DNA of 64,000 nucleotides from Kitagawia praeruptora (lineage: Eukaryota > Streptophyta > Magnoliopsida > Apiales > Apiaceae): assembly GCA_037693485.1 (NCBI GenBank), contig CM075347.1, positions 139,656,501-139,720,500 on the forward strand. Reading direction: 5' to 3'. The translations under genes and the position numbers were made by a program. Below, in pieces: positions 22,598 to 32,897 of this stretch. Below the pieces are notes generated by a model, which made no database searches, was not told the DNA's origin, and saw nothing but the letters and a program-made list of their open reading frames with translations. How positions within the stretch are numbered: position 1 is the first letter of the stretch; each line of letters starts with the position of its first letter.

Positions 22598-22995
22598 GAG
22601 TCGGGGAGAGATTGATGGAGGCAGAGAGATGAGGGTGAAGGGAGTAGAGAAGAGAGACGAGAGGAACGAGGGAGGTCGAGAGGGAGACCGGCGAAGAGGG
22701 AGAGAGTAAGGCAAGAGAGAGAGATGAATCGAGGGAGAGAGATAGAGGCGGAGAGAAAGAGAGGGGCGGAGGGAGAGAGATCGACGACGGAGAGAAAGAG
22801 ATCGAGGGAGAGTACAGGGATCGAGGGAGAGAGAGATGTCGGAGAAGGGAGAGAGACGGCGGAGACAGAGAGAGAGTGAGAGAGAGAACGAGAGAAGGGA
22901 GGAGAGAGATGAGAGTTTCGAGAAAGAGAGCGAGAGAGAGAGAGAGAGACAGAGAGAGAGATCAGAGAGAGAAAGACGATGATAGAGGGGGAAGC
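22598..22995 (+). repeat. GA-rich purine tract in the chromovirus 5' LTR
   Basis: About 400 bp of almost pure purine (gagagag interspersed with cgagggagag) precede a GC-rich patch around 22990-23040 (ccgccggcgccgccatggcg). The same tract is in the 3' LTR (46118-46515). The LARD LTRs carry a comparable purine-rich block in the same relative orientation (pyrimidine-rich on the plus strand near 52010-52460). GA tracts bind GAGA/BPC-type factors in plants. The long open frames here are low-complexity artefacts. Confidence 0.75.
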
Positions 22996-23123
22996 CGCCG
23001 GCGCCGCCATGGCGTCCGGCCGGCGACCCGAGGAGGAAGAAGACGATGGGGGTGGAGGGATTTTGTAATATTTTATTCTTTTGTTTTGTGTTATTATTGC
23101 TAATATTAAGCAATTAGTTGTTA

Positions 23124-23382
23124 CTCCCTCCGTCCCTTAATGTTTTTCCTGTTTTGACTGGACACGTTTGCCAACGCATACTTTTGAACGTTTATATCTT
23201 GAATTTCATATTAGTATTAAATATAAAAACTTCACTGTATTAAAGTACTCATAAATACGAATCCAACAAGATCACTCATGACTATATTTGGTCTTATAGA
23301 TTAGACATAAATTAGTAATTTGTCGCATGTTATGAACAATCCCGACATATGAAATAAGAAAAACAATACGGGACGGAGGGAG
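23124..23382. mobile_element. Stowaway-like MITE, 259 bp, with empty site
   Basis: ctccctccgtccc...gggacggagggag is flanked by TA at 23122-23123 and 23383-23384. The corresponding site in the 3' LTR (near 46632) reads ttgttaattg with a single TA, a perfect empty site. It has the same length as, and similarity to, the MITE at 1965-2223, in reverse orientation. Confidence 0.95.
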
Positions 23383-25802
23383 TAATTGATAATCATGAGA
23401 ATTAATTGTGATTTGGATCCACAATAAAATGGTCATATTTTTTTAATTTGTTTTAAAAATAAAAGCATCATTAAATTGCATTAAGGTTGATTAAAAATGG
23501 TGATTGTGATTTTAGGAAGAAAAAGGTAATTTGTACTTATTATTGTTAAAAAGAGAAATTTAAAGTTAGTGGACTTGGAAATTAGGATTGTTTAATAGGA
23601 ATACTTTTTCCAAAAAGGGATAATATTAATCATGAATTTAAATTGGACTCTTGCCCTATTTTAATTTACCAACGTAATGAGGGTGATGTCTTAAAAGAGA
23701 ATTAATTGATTTAGAAAGTGCGAATAAGCAATTTATTTTAAATTAGAGAATTTCGCTATTAAATGAGGATTTTAGATAATTAGTGGTAATTTTTGCACAA
23801 AACCCTTTTCACTTAGTTTATTCGAGATATGGTGTTAAATAATTAAATCGGTGTCATATACTTAGGATTAATTAGAGACCTTTAATTGAGAGATTTTATT
23901 ACGAATAATTGTATTTGTGTTGCACAGTGTATAAAAACCCGAGACATTAATATTAATAGGTAAACGCGAATAGAGCCTCCATTTAATTTTATTATATTTT
24001 GCGAATAAGGCATAGATGAGACTTTTAACTTACAAGAATATTCCCATTTACTTGTTCGAGAATTATGTGATTACCAAATGTCATGATTATCGATACTACT
24101 TGACCCTACGAGATTAAATTCTTAATCGAGCACTGAAATTATTTTGATAATTATTATAGAGTTTTCCCTTTCCGGGAACTGAGACGTTTGCTCGCGGTTA
24201 GCGCTCTTTTAATTTTCTGGTAATCGTTTAACGTCGAGACAGAGGCAAGTTCATTCCTACCCTAACTCTCGGAAATTTTATATTTCTGTTCGTATTATTT
24301 CATTTCTTGATTATTTTCGAGCTATCAATTTTGAGATTTATTTGCTGCTCCTTATGATACAATAATTTCTTTTTGAGTATTATTTCTCGTTAAACATTAC
24401 GATAATGTTAAATTAGTTTACTTGCGAAATACGATCCCTATAAGCGTAGAAGCAATTTCGTTGCTATCGGGTCGATCTCATTAATTCGAGACGACTATGA
24501 TTTTGATTCAGTGAAACTAATCTCATTTGTTCGAGATAGTTAAACTCATTCTTTTCAGTTGAATTTATTGTACAAATTCAACAATAAATTATTGATTATC
24601 TTTTAGTTGGTTCATTGTTCGAATCAACCAATAGGTGTATACTATTTAAATTGTTAGAGTTTTACTCATTGATCAAGCGAAAAATATTCTATTTAACGTT
24701 CATCAATTTTGAGTATTTAAATCATTCGAGTGGTACTATTTGTTCAGTACGACTCATTGTGTTTCATTTTGAGACTATCCTCATTATTTCGAGATAGTTG
24801 CCTTTCTTGTCAAAGGTTGGCACTTTGTTCGTGTCAACCAATTTAAATATGTTTATTGAGAGTTTACATCAGTCCATTGTTCGGATTGGTGGTACATTGA
24901 GTAAACTGGCAGTCCGCCAGATCAATTAAATATTTTCTTGTGGAGTTTATCCCAAAGTGTCAGTTCATTAAATATTCGGGAATTCTGTATTCTACTGGTC
25001 AATTTTGGGAAAGAGGCCCATTTAGAGAAAGAGAGACTTGTGTACCTTTATATGGACACGAGATTATTTAGGCACTATGATGCCAGGGTTGATATAATCG
25101 CCCACTATGATGCTAGCATTCATACTATATATTATATTCGTTGATATCGTATTGTAGCCGTGATCGGGCGAAGTGCGGTGTCATTGGAGGACGGTATTCC
25201 CGGTCGGATAGTGATCGCCCCGCCGAGATACCGAAAGGATGGAAGACCAGTTATTCTTTTATCATGAGTCATCAGAGTTTCACAAAAAGAGTCATTTCGA
25301 GTATTTCTATTTTCGAGACGAGTCTTGAGTCAAAATTTTCAAAGTTTGTTATCTTATCAGTTTAATTTAAATTCGAGTATTTTCTTTCGGTATATATTAC
25401 TATATTTATGTACCGAGCAAGGAGAGAATTTGCTGAGCACCATAGTTGCTCACTCTTGCTTTACAACATTTGTTCAGCTGTCAAGATGGAGAAAGGCGAG
25501 ACGTCTAGCCAGAGAAACAAAGGGAAGGAGAAAGCTCCAGGCTATGCTGACAAGGACTAGAATGGCCAGCTGAAACCTTTTATCCTTTCTATCTTTATAG
25601 ACTTTTGCAAGATATTTTCGGTGATGTAATAAGCGTTTTGTAATAAAGTGTGAATCCAATCTTGGATCTGTGGAGTGGGACTGTTCCGCTCCGTTGTAAT
25701 AAAGATTTTATTATTATCGAGCTAACGTGTGTTGCAGGATGCTGAGACCTGATGTGGCGACCCGGGTCCCCGGACAGGGCGGATTTGGGGGCGTCACAGC
25801 GT

Positions 25803-25815
25803 TGGTATCAGAGAC
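25803..25815 (+). other. Primer-binding site, initiator-Met tRNA type
   Basis: tggtatcagagac lies four bases after the 5' LTR and is complementary to the 3' end of plant initiator methionine tRNA. It primes minus-strand DNA synthesis. Confidence 0.88.
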
Positions 25816-25998
25816 GTTAGTTATATTTTAGGAATCGTACGAGCGAGCCTAGAATTATAACGCGACGTAAGAGTTTAGAGATATATTGCGATGTTGAGAT
25901 TTTAGCACGAAATGCTTTTCACCCTTATATAAGTATATCTATATAAGTATCTAATCGATTAGAACCTGTTGTGACCGAAGTTCCTTGTACTTTTGTAG

Positions 25999-27045
25999 AT
26001 GACTACTTCAGGACTTGATGATTTCCGTTCAGCTAGAGACAGATCTCCTACACCTTACCCTCAGGGACCCCTAGATCCCAGCTCGGGTTCAGACAGTGAC
26101 CCGTCTGAGGAGATTGTACCGATGGACAGCGATTCGGAGGACTCTTCTATCAGGATCCTTACACCTTCTCCACCTCATGTGATAGATTTGGTAGGTTCTC
26201 CTGACCAAATCATTGAGATAGCTGATTCTCCTGTGCCAGTGATTGACTTAGAGGCACCTACTCCAGAGATTGAGCAGCCAGCTCAGATTCCAGTATCTAC
26301 CATGACTGCAGAGACTACTCTTCTGTATACTCCCGAGATGTTCAGATTTGAGACCCCAGAGCTGATTACTTCTGAGCCGATTGATGAGGGCCAGCTTTCG
26401 CCCGTCCGTACTGAGACTTTACCCAGCTTATCTGCTCCAGTGTCTAGAGTTGATACACCTACCAGAGTATCAGCTTTTGCCGATTTGTTTGCTACTCCTG
26501 TGTCGGTGTATGCTGCAGCTCCTATAGTCCCTACTATACCTGACTACATGTTTCCACCTGTCAGTGCTACTCCTGCTTACGACACTGCTCCATCTACACC
26601 TACCATACCTGTACCTGTATCTGCTCAGCCTCTAGTGGCTGCTTCTACTGCTGTTTTGCCACCTGCTCCTTCTGAGTACCCTGTTGTGGCCGGAGAGACG
26701 GTTCCATGGCATATCCATCATACCCTGTTCCAGCAGTACCGTTGGTTGTGGTCTCGTTATGAGGAGATCTTTGCTACTAGGGATGGTATTCTCCGACTAT
26801 TGTCTATTCCAGATCCCCTTGCTGTTCACCATGGGGGTAGTCTGCTGGTGAGAGACATACCTATGGAGATTGTGCATCAGATAGCCCTGACTGTGTTGAC
26901 CGGGCTTCAGACTGACTTAGCTGTCTTGCCATCATCTAGTACCGGACAGATTGATCGTACCAGAGTTTCTACCTTGATCTCAGACATCATTGCGGAGTTC
27001 CATAGGAGGGTGGGCGAGATGTTTGCCCGTGATGGTTCGACTTGA
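25999..27045 (+). CDS. Chromovirus extra 5' ORF with SUMO-interaction-like repeats
   Basis: A 348-residue intact frame lies between the PBS and gag, in the sense direction. Residues 20-50 are Ser/Asp/Glu-rich (an acidic, casein-kinase-like stretch). Residues 51-90 are four tandem 10-residue units, each a hydrophobic-acidic core (IRIL, VIDL, IIEI, VIDL) followed by an SP or TP. Residues 90-230 are Pro/Thr/Ser/Val-rich and probably disordered. Residues 232-345 look helical (QQYRWLWSRYEEI, IVHQIALTVLTGL). No gag, zinc knuckle, protease or membrane segment is visible. VIDL with adjacent acidic and phosphorylatable residues is a classical SUMO-interacting motif, so SUMO binding is my inference. 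Family unknown to me. It could instead act as a gag-like accessory or chromatin-targeting factor. Confidence 0.75.
   Translation: MTTSGLDDFRSARDRSPTPYPQGPLDPSSGSDSDPSEEIVPMDSDSEDSSIRILTPSPPHVIDLVGSPDQIIEIADSPVPVIDLEAPTPEIEQPAQIPVSTMTAETTLLYTPEMFRFETPELITSEPIDEGQLSPVRTETLPSLSAPVSRVDTPTRVSAFADLFATPVSVYAAAPIVPTIPDYMFPPVSATPAYDTAPSTPTIPVPVSAQPLVAASTAVLPPAPSEYPVVAGETVPWHIHHTLFQQYRWLWSRYEEIFATRDGILRLLSIPDPLAVHHGGSLLVRDIPMEIVHQIALTVLTGLQTDLAVLPSSSTGQIDRTRVSTLISDIIAEFHRRVGEMFARDGST
26149..26268 (+). other. Four 10-residue SIM-like repeats (residues 51-90)
   Basis: Units start at residues 51, 61, 71 and 81 with cores IRIL, VIDL, IIEI and VIDL. The proline-directed site follows at unit positions 7-8 (SP) in three units and 8-9 (TP) in the last. 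The residues PVIDL at 80-84 also fit a degenerate PxVxL (HP1 chromoshadow-binding) pattern. Confidence 0.7.
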
Positions 27046-27866
27046 CTTGCTGCTGCCGTTGACTTAGCATAGTCTTTTTGGTTTCAGGGGATGTCATATA
27101 TCTACGCTTGCGCATTCCCATCTTTTGGTTAGCATGTATATTATAGCTAGTGGTGACCCGCTTTTTGTATGGCGTCATGATAGATCTTTCTGTATAGGGT
27201 TCTTATATTCTGCTGATCGATGTATCCGATGTAGTTGGCTTTATGCCCAGCTTGTTGGGTAGTTATCTTATTATCTTTCCGTACGAGCATGATAGTAGAT
27301 GTTCCACGATGTATTTATATTCCGATGATGGGTCTGTACTATTATGCCGTATGTATTCGGTAATATGTCATGGACTGTACTAGTATGGTACCCTGTGATA
27401 TATATATATATTATGATCTGCTAGTAGTACTGATATCTTGTTTGTTGATCTGTTATAGAACGGTATTATATTAGAAGAGCATGCTAGATTATTTCTTGAT
27501 ACTCCTGTTATAGTAAATTCTTTTCAGATGCTACGACTTAAAATGAGTTTAAAAAAAAGAGCTTTCGAAAACCAATGATTAAGACGACGATTGAGTTTTA
27601 GAACTTAAAGATTTTTATAAGAATTACCAATAAATCCTGAATTAGTTCTTTTCGCGAGTACCCTGAACCTTTTTATAATAAGGAAAAAGAGTAACTGTTT
27701 TATAAGAGACACGAGAAAGAATCATGATTTTGAGCATGGTTTATTTTTGAGAAACCAGAGGTTTTGACCAAGTAGATAATTTTGAATAACTGTGCCAGCA
27801 ATGGTGTCATATAATTGCATACCTGTGATATAACATACCATATTGTTTTCGCTCTTATAGAAAAAG
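27046..27866 (+). other. Spacer between the 5' ORF and gag-pol
   Basis: About 820 bp with no conserved frame. The ATG of gag-pol follows ttatagaaaaag. How gag-pol is reached by ribosomes or by splicing past the upstream ORF is not visible; a donor/acceptor pair would need RNA evidence. Confidence 0.5.
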
Positions 27867-30800
27867 ATGCCACCTAAAAGAGGAAGACCCCCAAGAAACC
27901 CTCGTCCTCAACCTGAAGAGAATCCAGAGAATGAGGTTCCACCTCGGAACCCAGTTCCTAACCCAGTTCCAAACCCGGAATCGGAACCCGTTCAAAATCC
28001 AAACCAGAACAATAACCCGATGAACCTGTTATTGAACTTTCTTCTTCAGCATGCCCAGAACCCTCAGCCTCAGCAGAACCCTAACCCAGTGGGAGGGAAT
28101 CCACCTCCAGTTCAGCTGACTCATGCCACAGTGACTTTCAAATCATTCAAATCTCTGAACCCACCTGAGTTTAAAGGTACCACTAACCCCGTGGAGGCCA
28201 TAATTTGGTTACGAGAAATAGAGAAGACTTTTGAAATTGTGGGGGTAGAGGAGGATAAGAAGACAGTGTTTGCAGCATACATGTTGAAAGGAGAAGCTAA
28301 TTACTGGTGGGAAGCCAAGAGAACTTTGGAAGGTAATGCGGTTATTCCATGGACCCGATTCACGACGTTGTTTCTAGAGAGGTACTTCCCTAAGTATCTA
28401 GAGAACCAAATGGAGATCAAATTCTTAGAACTTAAGCAAGGAACGATGACTGTTGCGGATTACGAAGCCAAGTTTACAGAACTTTCAAGGTTTGTACCCT
28501 ATCATGTGGACACTGAAGAGAAGAGAGCCAAGCGTTTCCAGCAAGGGCTGAAGCCCTGGATCCAGAATCGAGTTGTCGTATTTGAGATCACCAATTATGC
28601 CACCTTAGTTCAGAAAGCGGCCATTGTGGAAAGTGGAAGTGAGTTGTACCCGAAAGATCGGGATGGTAGGAAGAGGAAATTTCAGAGTGGTGGAAGCAGT
28701 TTTGTGAAGAGATCTGACAGTCGTAGTGACAAGAGGCCGTTTGTGAAGAGAGATGATAGAAGCTCAGATACTAAGAGAGTTGGGAACCACGACACCAGAG
28801 GAAGCAATCAGAGGACCAAACCTCAGCAGATAGTGAACGTGATGCAAGGAAGACCACCATTGCCAGAGTGTAAGACATGTGGGAGGAAACATCCTGGACC
28901 CTGCCAGCAAGCTACTGTGAATTGCTACAACTGCGGACAGAAGGGTCATTATGCTTCTAGTTGCAAGGATAAATCTGTCACCTGCTTCAATTATGGAAAG
29001 AAAGGTCACGTGTCCCGAGATTGCCGACAGACTGCTAAGGAAAACCCAGTGCTTCGACTCACAGCACCTCCCAACAACAAGCCGACAGCAAGAACTTTCA
29101 ACATGACCGTGAAGGATGCTATTGATAACAGCGATGTGATTGCAGGTACGCTTCTAGTAAATTCTGAAGATGCATGTGTTCTAGTTGATTCTGGCGCTAC
29201 CAGATCTTTTATTTCTGAGAACTTCATGAATAAGCTTGATCTTGAGTCTGTACCCTTGGAGGGAATTCTGAGTATAGAAGTAACGAATCAGGAAGTCATT
29301 CCAGTGAACCGTTTGTGCCCGAACTATGTTATAGAAATTCAAGGTCAACGTTTTGGTGCAGACCTCATTCCTTTTAAGTTGGGGGAATTCGACGTAATCT
29401 TAGGGATGGATTGGTTAGCACGTTACGATGCCCAAATCAATTGTCGTCGAAAGAAGGTTAGCTTAAGTGGACCTGACGGTATGAGAATTCCGTTTCGCGG
29501 ACGTAAACCGGCTAAAGATTTTCTGTCAATAATTCAAGCTAAGAGATTACTTCGGCAAGGATGTCAAGCCTATCTGGCTCATGTGATAGACACGAAGAAG
29601 CAAACCCCTACCATTGAGGGGATTCCTGTAGTCAACCAGTTTAAAGATGTTTTCCCCGATGACTTGCCCGGAATGCCACCTGACCGAGAGATAGAATTCA
29701 CGATTGATCTAGCACCAGGGACCGCACCAATCTCCAAAGCACCCTACCGAATGGCACCAGTGGAAATGAAGGAATTGGCAACACAACTGCAGGAGTTACT
29801 AGAAAAGGGTGTAATCAGACCTAGTGTATCCCCGTGGGGAGCTCCAGTTTTGTTCGTAAAGAAAAAGGACGGATCTATGTGGCTGTGTATCGACTATCGC
29901 GAATTGAACAAGATGACAATCAAGAACAGGTACCCTCTACCCAGAATCGACGATCTATTTGATCAGCTTAAAGGAGCTACTCATTTTTCGAAGATTGATT
30001 TGAGATCTGGCTATCATCAACTGAAAATCAAGCCTGAGGATATTCCTAAGACTGCTTTTAGGACCCGATATGGACATTACGAGTTCCTAGTTATGTCTTT
30101 CGGATTGACGAATGCTCCAGCTGCTTTTATGGATCTAATGAATCGTGTGTTCAAGAAATACTTGGATAAGTTCGTGATTGTATTTATTGATGACATTCTC
30201 ATTTACTCGAAGTCACCTGAAGATCATGCAGAACATCTCCGTCTAGTTTTGGAAGCACTAAGGAAGGAAAAGTTGTATGCAAAGTTTTCGAAGTGCGAAT
30301 TCTGGCTGAAAGAAGTTCAGTTTTTGGGGCATATTGTGAGTGGTGAAGGAATTTCTGTAGACCCTGCCAAGATAGAAGCCGTAGCAGACTGGGAGAGACC
30401 TAAGACTCCAACAGAGGTTAGAAGTTTCCTTGGACTGGCTGGTTATTATCGTAGATTCGTGAAAGATTTCTCAAAGATTGCTACGCCATTGACTCGACTT
30501 ACCAGGAAAAGTGAAAAGTTCGAATGGACGTCCAAATGTGAAGACAGCTTTCAAGAATTGAAGAAGAGACTGACGACTGCCCCAGTTTTGACCCTACCCG
30601 ATGAAAAAGGCGATTTCGTAATTTTTAGCGACGCTTCTCACAAAGGTTTAGGATGTGTATTGATGCAGCACGGAAAAGTAATAGCTTACGCTTCTCGTCA
30701 ATTGAAGGAATATGAATCACGATACCCTACTCACGACTTGGAACTTGCTACCATTGTTTTTGCACTCAAGATCTGGAGACACTATTTGTATGGAGAAAAA

Positions 30801-32507
30801 TGTGAGATCTTCACAGACCACAAGAGCTTAAAGTACATATTCACCCGGAAAGAATTGAACATGAGACAGAGAAGATGGTTGGAATTGATCAAAGACTATG
30901 ACTGCTCGATAAATTACCACCCAGGAAAAGCTAATGTTGTAGCTGATGCTTTAAGTAGAAAAGAAAGATTTAACTTGTTGACGACCTCAGAAGAGTTAGT
31001 CAGAGAATTCGAGAAGATGGAGTTAGAAGTCAAGGACCCAGTCCAAAACAATGAAAGAGTTTATACCATTCATTTTCAACCAGAACTGTTAGAGAAGATT
31101 CGCCGCTGTCAGGAGCAAGTAATGGAAGAAAGTAGATCAGAGTTGACCGGAGAAGAATTCTTGAGCCCTAGAGACGATAAGGGAATTAAACGATTTGCTT
31201 CAAGAGTTTGGGTTCCTAGTGTTACCGAATTGAAAGAAGAAATCATGAGCGAAGCGCATAACTCGAGATATTCCATTCACCCAGGAAGCACTAAAATGTA
31301 CCAAGATATCAAGCAGAATTATTGGTGGCCTAACATGAAAAGAGAGATTGCAGAATGGGTAAGCAAGTGTCTGACCTGTCAGAGAGTGAAAGCAGAACAT
31401 CAACGACCCAGTGGATTACTCCAATCATTAGAGATTCCAGAATGGAAATGGGAGCACATCACCATGGACTTTGTAGTAGGTTTACCTCGAACCAAGGCGA
31501 ATCACGATGCTATTTGGGTTATAGTTGATAGATTGACGAAGTCCGCTCATTTTCTGCCGATCAGCGAAAGGTATTCAGTAGAAAGACTAGTAGGTTTGTA
31601 TTTGAAGGAAGTGGTAGTCCATCATGGAGTGCCCGTGTCAATCGTGTCAGACAGAGATGCCCGTTTTACTTCTAGATTTTGGAAGAGTTTTCAAGAATGC
31701 CTTGGCACCAAGTTAAATTTGAGTACTACCTATCATCCGCAGACAGACGGACAGAGCGAAAGGACAATTCAGACGATAGAGGATATGCTGCGAGCTTGCA
31801 CCTTAGATTTCAAGGGAAGTTGGGATGATCATCTGCCACTAGTAGAGTTTGCTTACAATAATAGCTATCACTCCAGTACCGGTATGGCCCCTTATGAGGC
31901 TTTATATGGAAGGAAGTGCAGATCTCCGCTTTGTTGGGATGAAGTCGGTGAAGGAAGATTACTAGGGCCAGATCTGGTCCATCAGACAAAGCAATCTGTA
32001 GAAACGATTCGAAAAAGATTAGTTGCTGCTCAGAACCGTCAGAGAAAATATGCAGATCTGAAGAGAAAGGATAAATCATTTGAGATAGGAGATAGAGTGT
32101 TACTGAAGATTTCCCCATGGAAAGGGGTGATGAGATTCGGGAAGAAAGGGAAACTGAGTCCCAGGTATATCGGACCATTTGAGATCCTTAAGAAGGTTGG
32201 AGCCGTGTCATATCAATTGGCCTTACCGCCAGATCTTCAACACGTACATGATGTATTCCACATATCAATATTGAGAGCTTATCATCCGGATCATCGACAC
32301 GTGTTAGAGTACGAACCTATCGATGTCAAAGCCGACCTGACCTATGTAGAGCAACCAGTGAAAATTTTGGATTTCAAAGTGCATGAGTTGCGGAATAAGA
32401 AAATAAATTTAGTAAAAGTAAATTGGAGAAACCGTCAAATTGAGGAAGCCACTTGGGAACTTGAGAATGAAATGCGAAGTAAATACCCTGAGTTGTTTAG
32501 CCATTAG
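27867..32507 (+). CDS. gag-pol: Chromovirus gag-pol polyprotein, 1546 aa
   Basis: A single uninterrupted frame. Gag core ~85-260 (FKGTTNPVEAIIWL, YWWEAK, FLERYFP). CCHC knuckle ~353-366 (CYNCGQKGHYASSC), then a second knuckle at 373 reading CFNYGKKGH, with Tyr376 replacing a zinc-ligand Cys. Protease DSGAT 441-445. Reverse transcriptase with IDYRELN and the FIDD catalytic pair Asp775/Asp776. RNase H starting at Asp922 (FSDAS). Integrase with a zinc-binding H/C region (AHNSRYSIHPG ... CLTCQ) and a DDE triad Asp1201, Asp1262, Glu1298 with the classical 35-residue D-E spacing. Residues ~1490-1546 form a chromodomain-like tail (EEATWELENEM, YPELF). Order PR-RT-RH-IN plus tail identifies a chromovirus, best fit Tekay/Del. 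Apart from the damaged second knuckle it looks competent. Confidence 0.95.
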   Translation: MPPKRGRPPRNPRPQPEENPENEVPPRNPVPNPVPNPESEPVQNPNQNNNPMNLLLNFLLQHAQNPQPQQNPNPVGGNPPPVQLTHATVTFKSFKSLNPPEFKGTTNPVEAIIWLREIEKTFEIVGVEEDKKTVFAAYMLKGEANYWWEAKRTLEGNAVIPWTRFTTLFLERYFPKYLENQMEIKFLELKQGTMTVADYEAKFTELSRFVPYHVDTEEKRAKRFQQGLKPWIQNRVVVFEITNYATLVQKAAIVESGSELYPKDRDGRKRKFQSGGSSFVKRSDSRSDKRPFVKRDDRSSDTKRVGNHDTRGSNQRTKPQQIVNVMQGRPPLPECKTCGRKHPGPCQQATVNCYNCGQKGHYASSCKDKSVTCFNYGKKGHVSRDCRQTAKENPVLRLTAPPNNKPTARTFNMTVKDAIDNSDVIAGTLLVNSEDACVLVDSGATRSFISENFMNKLDLESVPLEGILSIEVTNQEVIPVNRLCPNYVIEIQGQRFGADLIPFKLGEFDVILGMDWLARYDAQINCRRKKVSLSGPDGMRIPFRGRKPAKDFLSIIQAKRLLRQGCQAYLAHVIDTKKQTPTIEGIPVVNQFKDVFPDDLPGMPPDREIEFTIDLAPGTAPISKAPYRMAPVEMKELATQLQELLEKGVIRPSVSPWGAPVLFVKKKDGSMWLCIDYRELNKMTIKNRYPLPRIDDLFDQLKGATHFSKIDLRSGYHQLKIKPEDIPKTAFRTRYGHYEFLVMSFGLTNAPAAFMDLMNRVFKKYLDKFVIVFIDDILIYSKSPEDHAEHLRLVLEALRKEKLYAKFSKCEFWLKEVQFLGHIVSGEGISVDPAKIEAVADWERPKTPTEVRSFLGLAGYYRRFVKDFSKIATPLTRLTRKSEKFEWTSKCEDSFQELKKRLTTAPVLTLPDEKGDFVIFSDASHKGLGCVLMQHGKVIAYASRQLKEYESRYPTHDLELATIVFALKIWRHYLYGEKCEIFTDHKSLKYIFTRKELNMRQRRWLELIKDYDCSINYHPGKANVVADALSRKERFNLLTTSEELVREFEKMELEVKDPVQNNERVYTIHFQPELLEKIRRCQEQVMEESRSELTGEEFLSPRDDKGIKRFASRVWVPSVTELKEEIMSEAHNSRYSIHPGSTKMYQDIKQNYWWPNMKREIAEWVSKCLTCQRVKAEHQRPSGLLQSLEIPEWKWEHITMDFVVGLPRTKANHDAIWVIVDRLTKSAHFLPISERYSVERLVGLYLKEVVVHHGVPVSIVSDRDARFTSRFWKSFQECLGTKLNLSTTYHPQTDGQSERTIQTIEDMLRACTLDFKGSWDDHLPLVEFAYNNSYHSSTGMAPYEALYGRKCRSPLCWDEVGEGRLLGPDLVHQTKQSVETIRKRLVAAQNRQRKYADLKRKDKSFEIGDRVLLKISPWKGVMRFGKKGKLSPRYIGPFEILKKVGAVSYQLALPPDLQHVHDVFHISILRAYHPDHRHVLEYEPIDVKADLTYVEQPVKILDFKVHELRNKKINLVKVNWRNRQIEEATWELENEMRSKYPELFSH

Positions 32508-32534
32508 AGATGATCCCGAGGACGGAATCCTTTT

Positions 32535-32546
32535 AAGGGGGGGAGA
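32535..32546 (+). other. Polypurine tract of the chromovirus
   Basis: aagggggggaga lies two bases before the 3' LTR. It would prime plus-strand DNA synthesis. The preceding gaggacggaatccttttaag is also found at the LARD polypurine tract, in reverse orientation. Confidence 0.88.
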
Positions 32547-32897
32547 CTGTAATAACCATAAAATTCTCATAACATTTTGAGTCTCTTTCCTTATTATATT
32601 ATCATATATTTAAATTCTGTTTTAATTATTATTAGGAATGCGTGCGAGTAATTAAAATATTTTTTTTTGGTGCATTATTAGACTCTGAGAATTGTTAGTG
32701 ACCGCTACATTTCTATTAAATTTCGTTATTATTATTAAAGTATGAAATTCGAGCCTCATTAAAGTGATCATAATTATCTCCACTTTTATTATTATAGCAT
32801 TTTATTTAATATGCGCTCAATATTATAATTAGGATTTTAGAGTTGTTAGCAAGTATTAGTGCTATTCTATTATTTCTTATTAATCCATAATGTAGAT

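Larger units (their letters stand above)
16567..25798 (+). mobile_element. Chromovirus 5' LTR (with Helitron and Stowaway inside)
   Basis: Begins TGTAATAACC and ends GGGGGCGTCACA. It is split by a Helitron (16748-21709) and a Stowaway MITE (23124-23382); neither is in the 3' LTR. About 4.0 kb is original LTR. It contains a ~400-bp purine-rich GA tract (22598-22995). Short frames shared with the 3' LTR show no recognisable protein. Confidence 0.9.

Noticed and set aside
22474..23113. Long Ser/Leu- or Arg/Glu-rich frames on both strands (also 46028-46624)
   Set aside because: They are by-products of the GA tract, open in several frames at once, with no protein-like composition.
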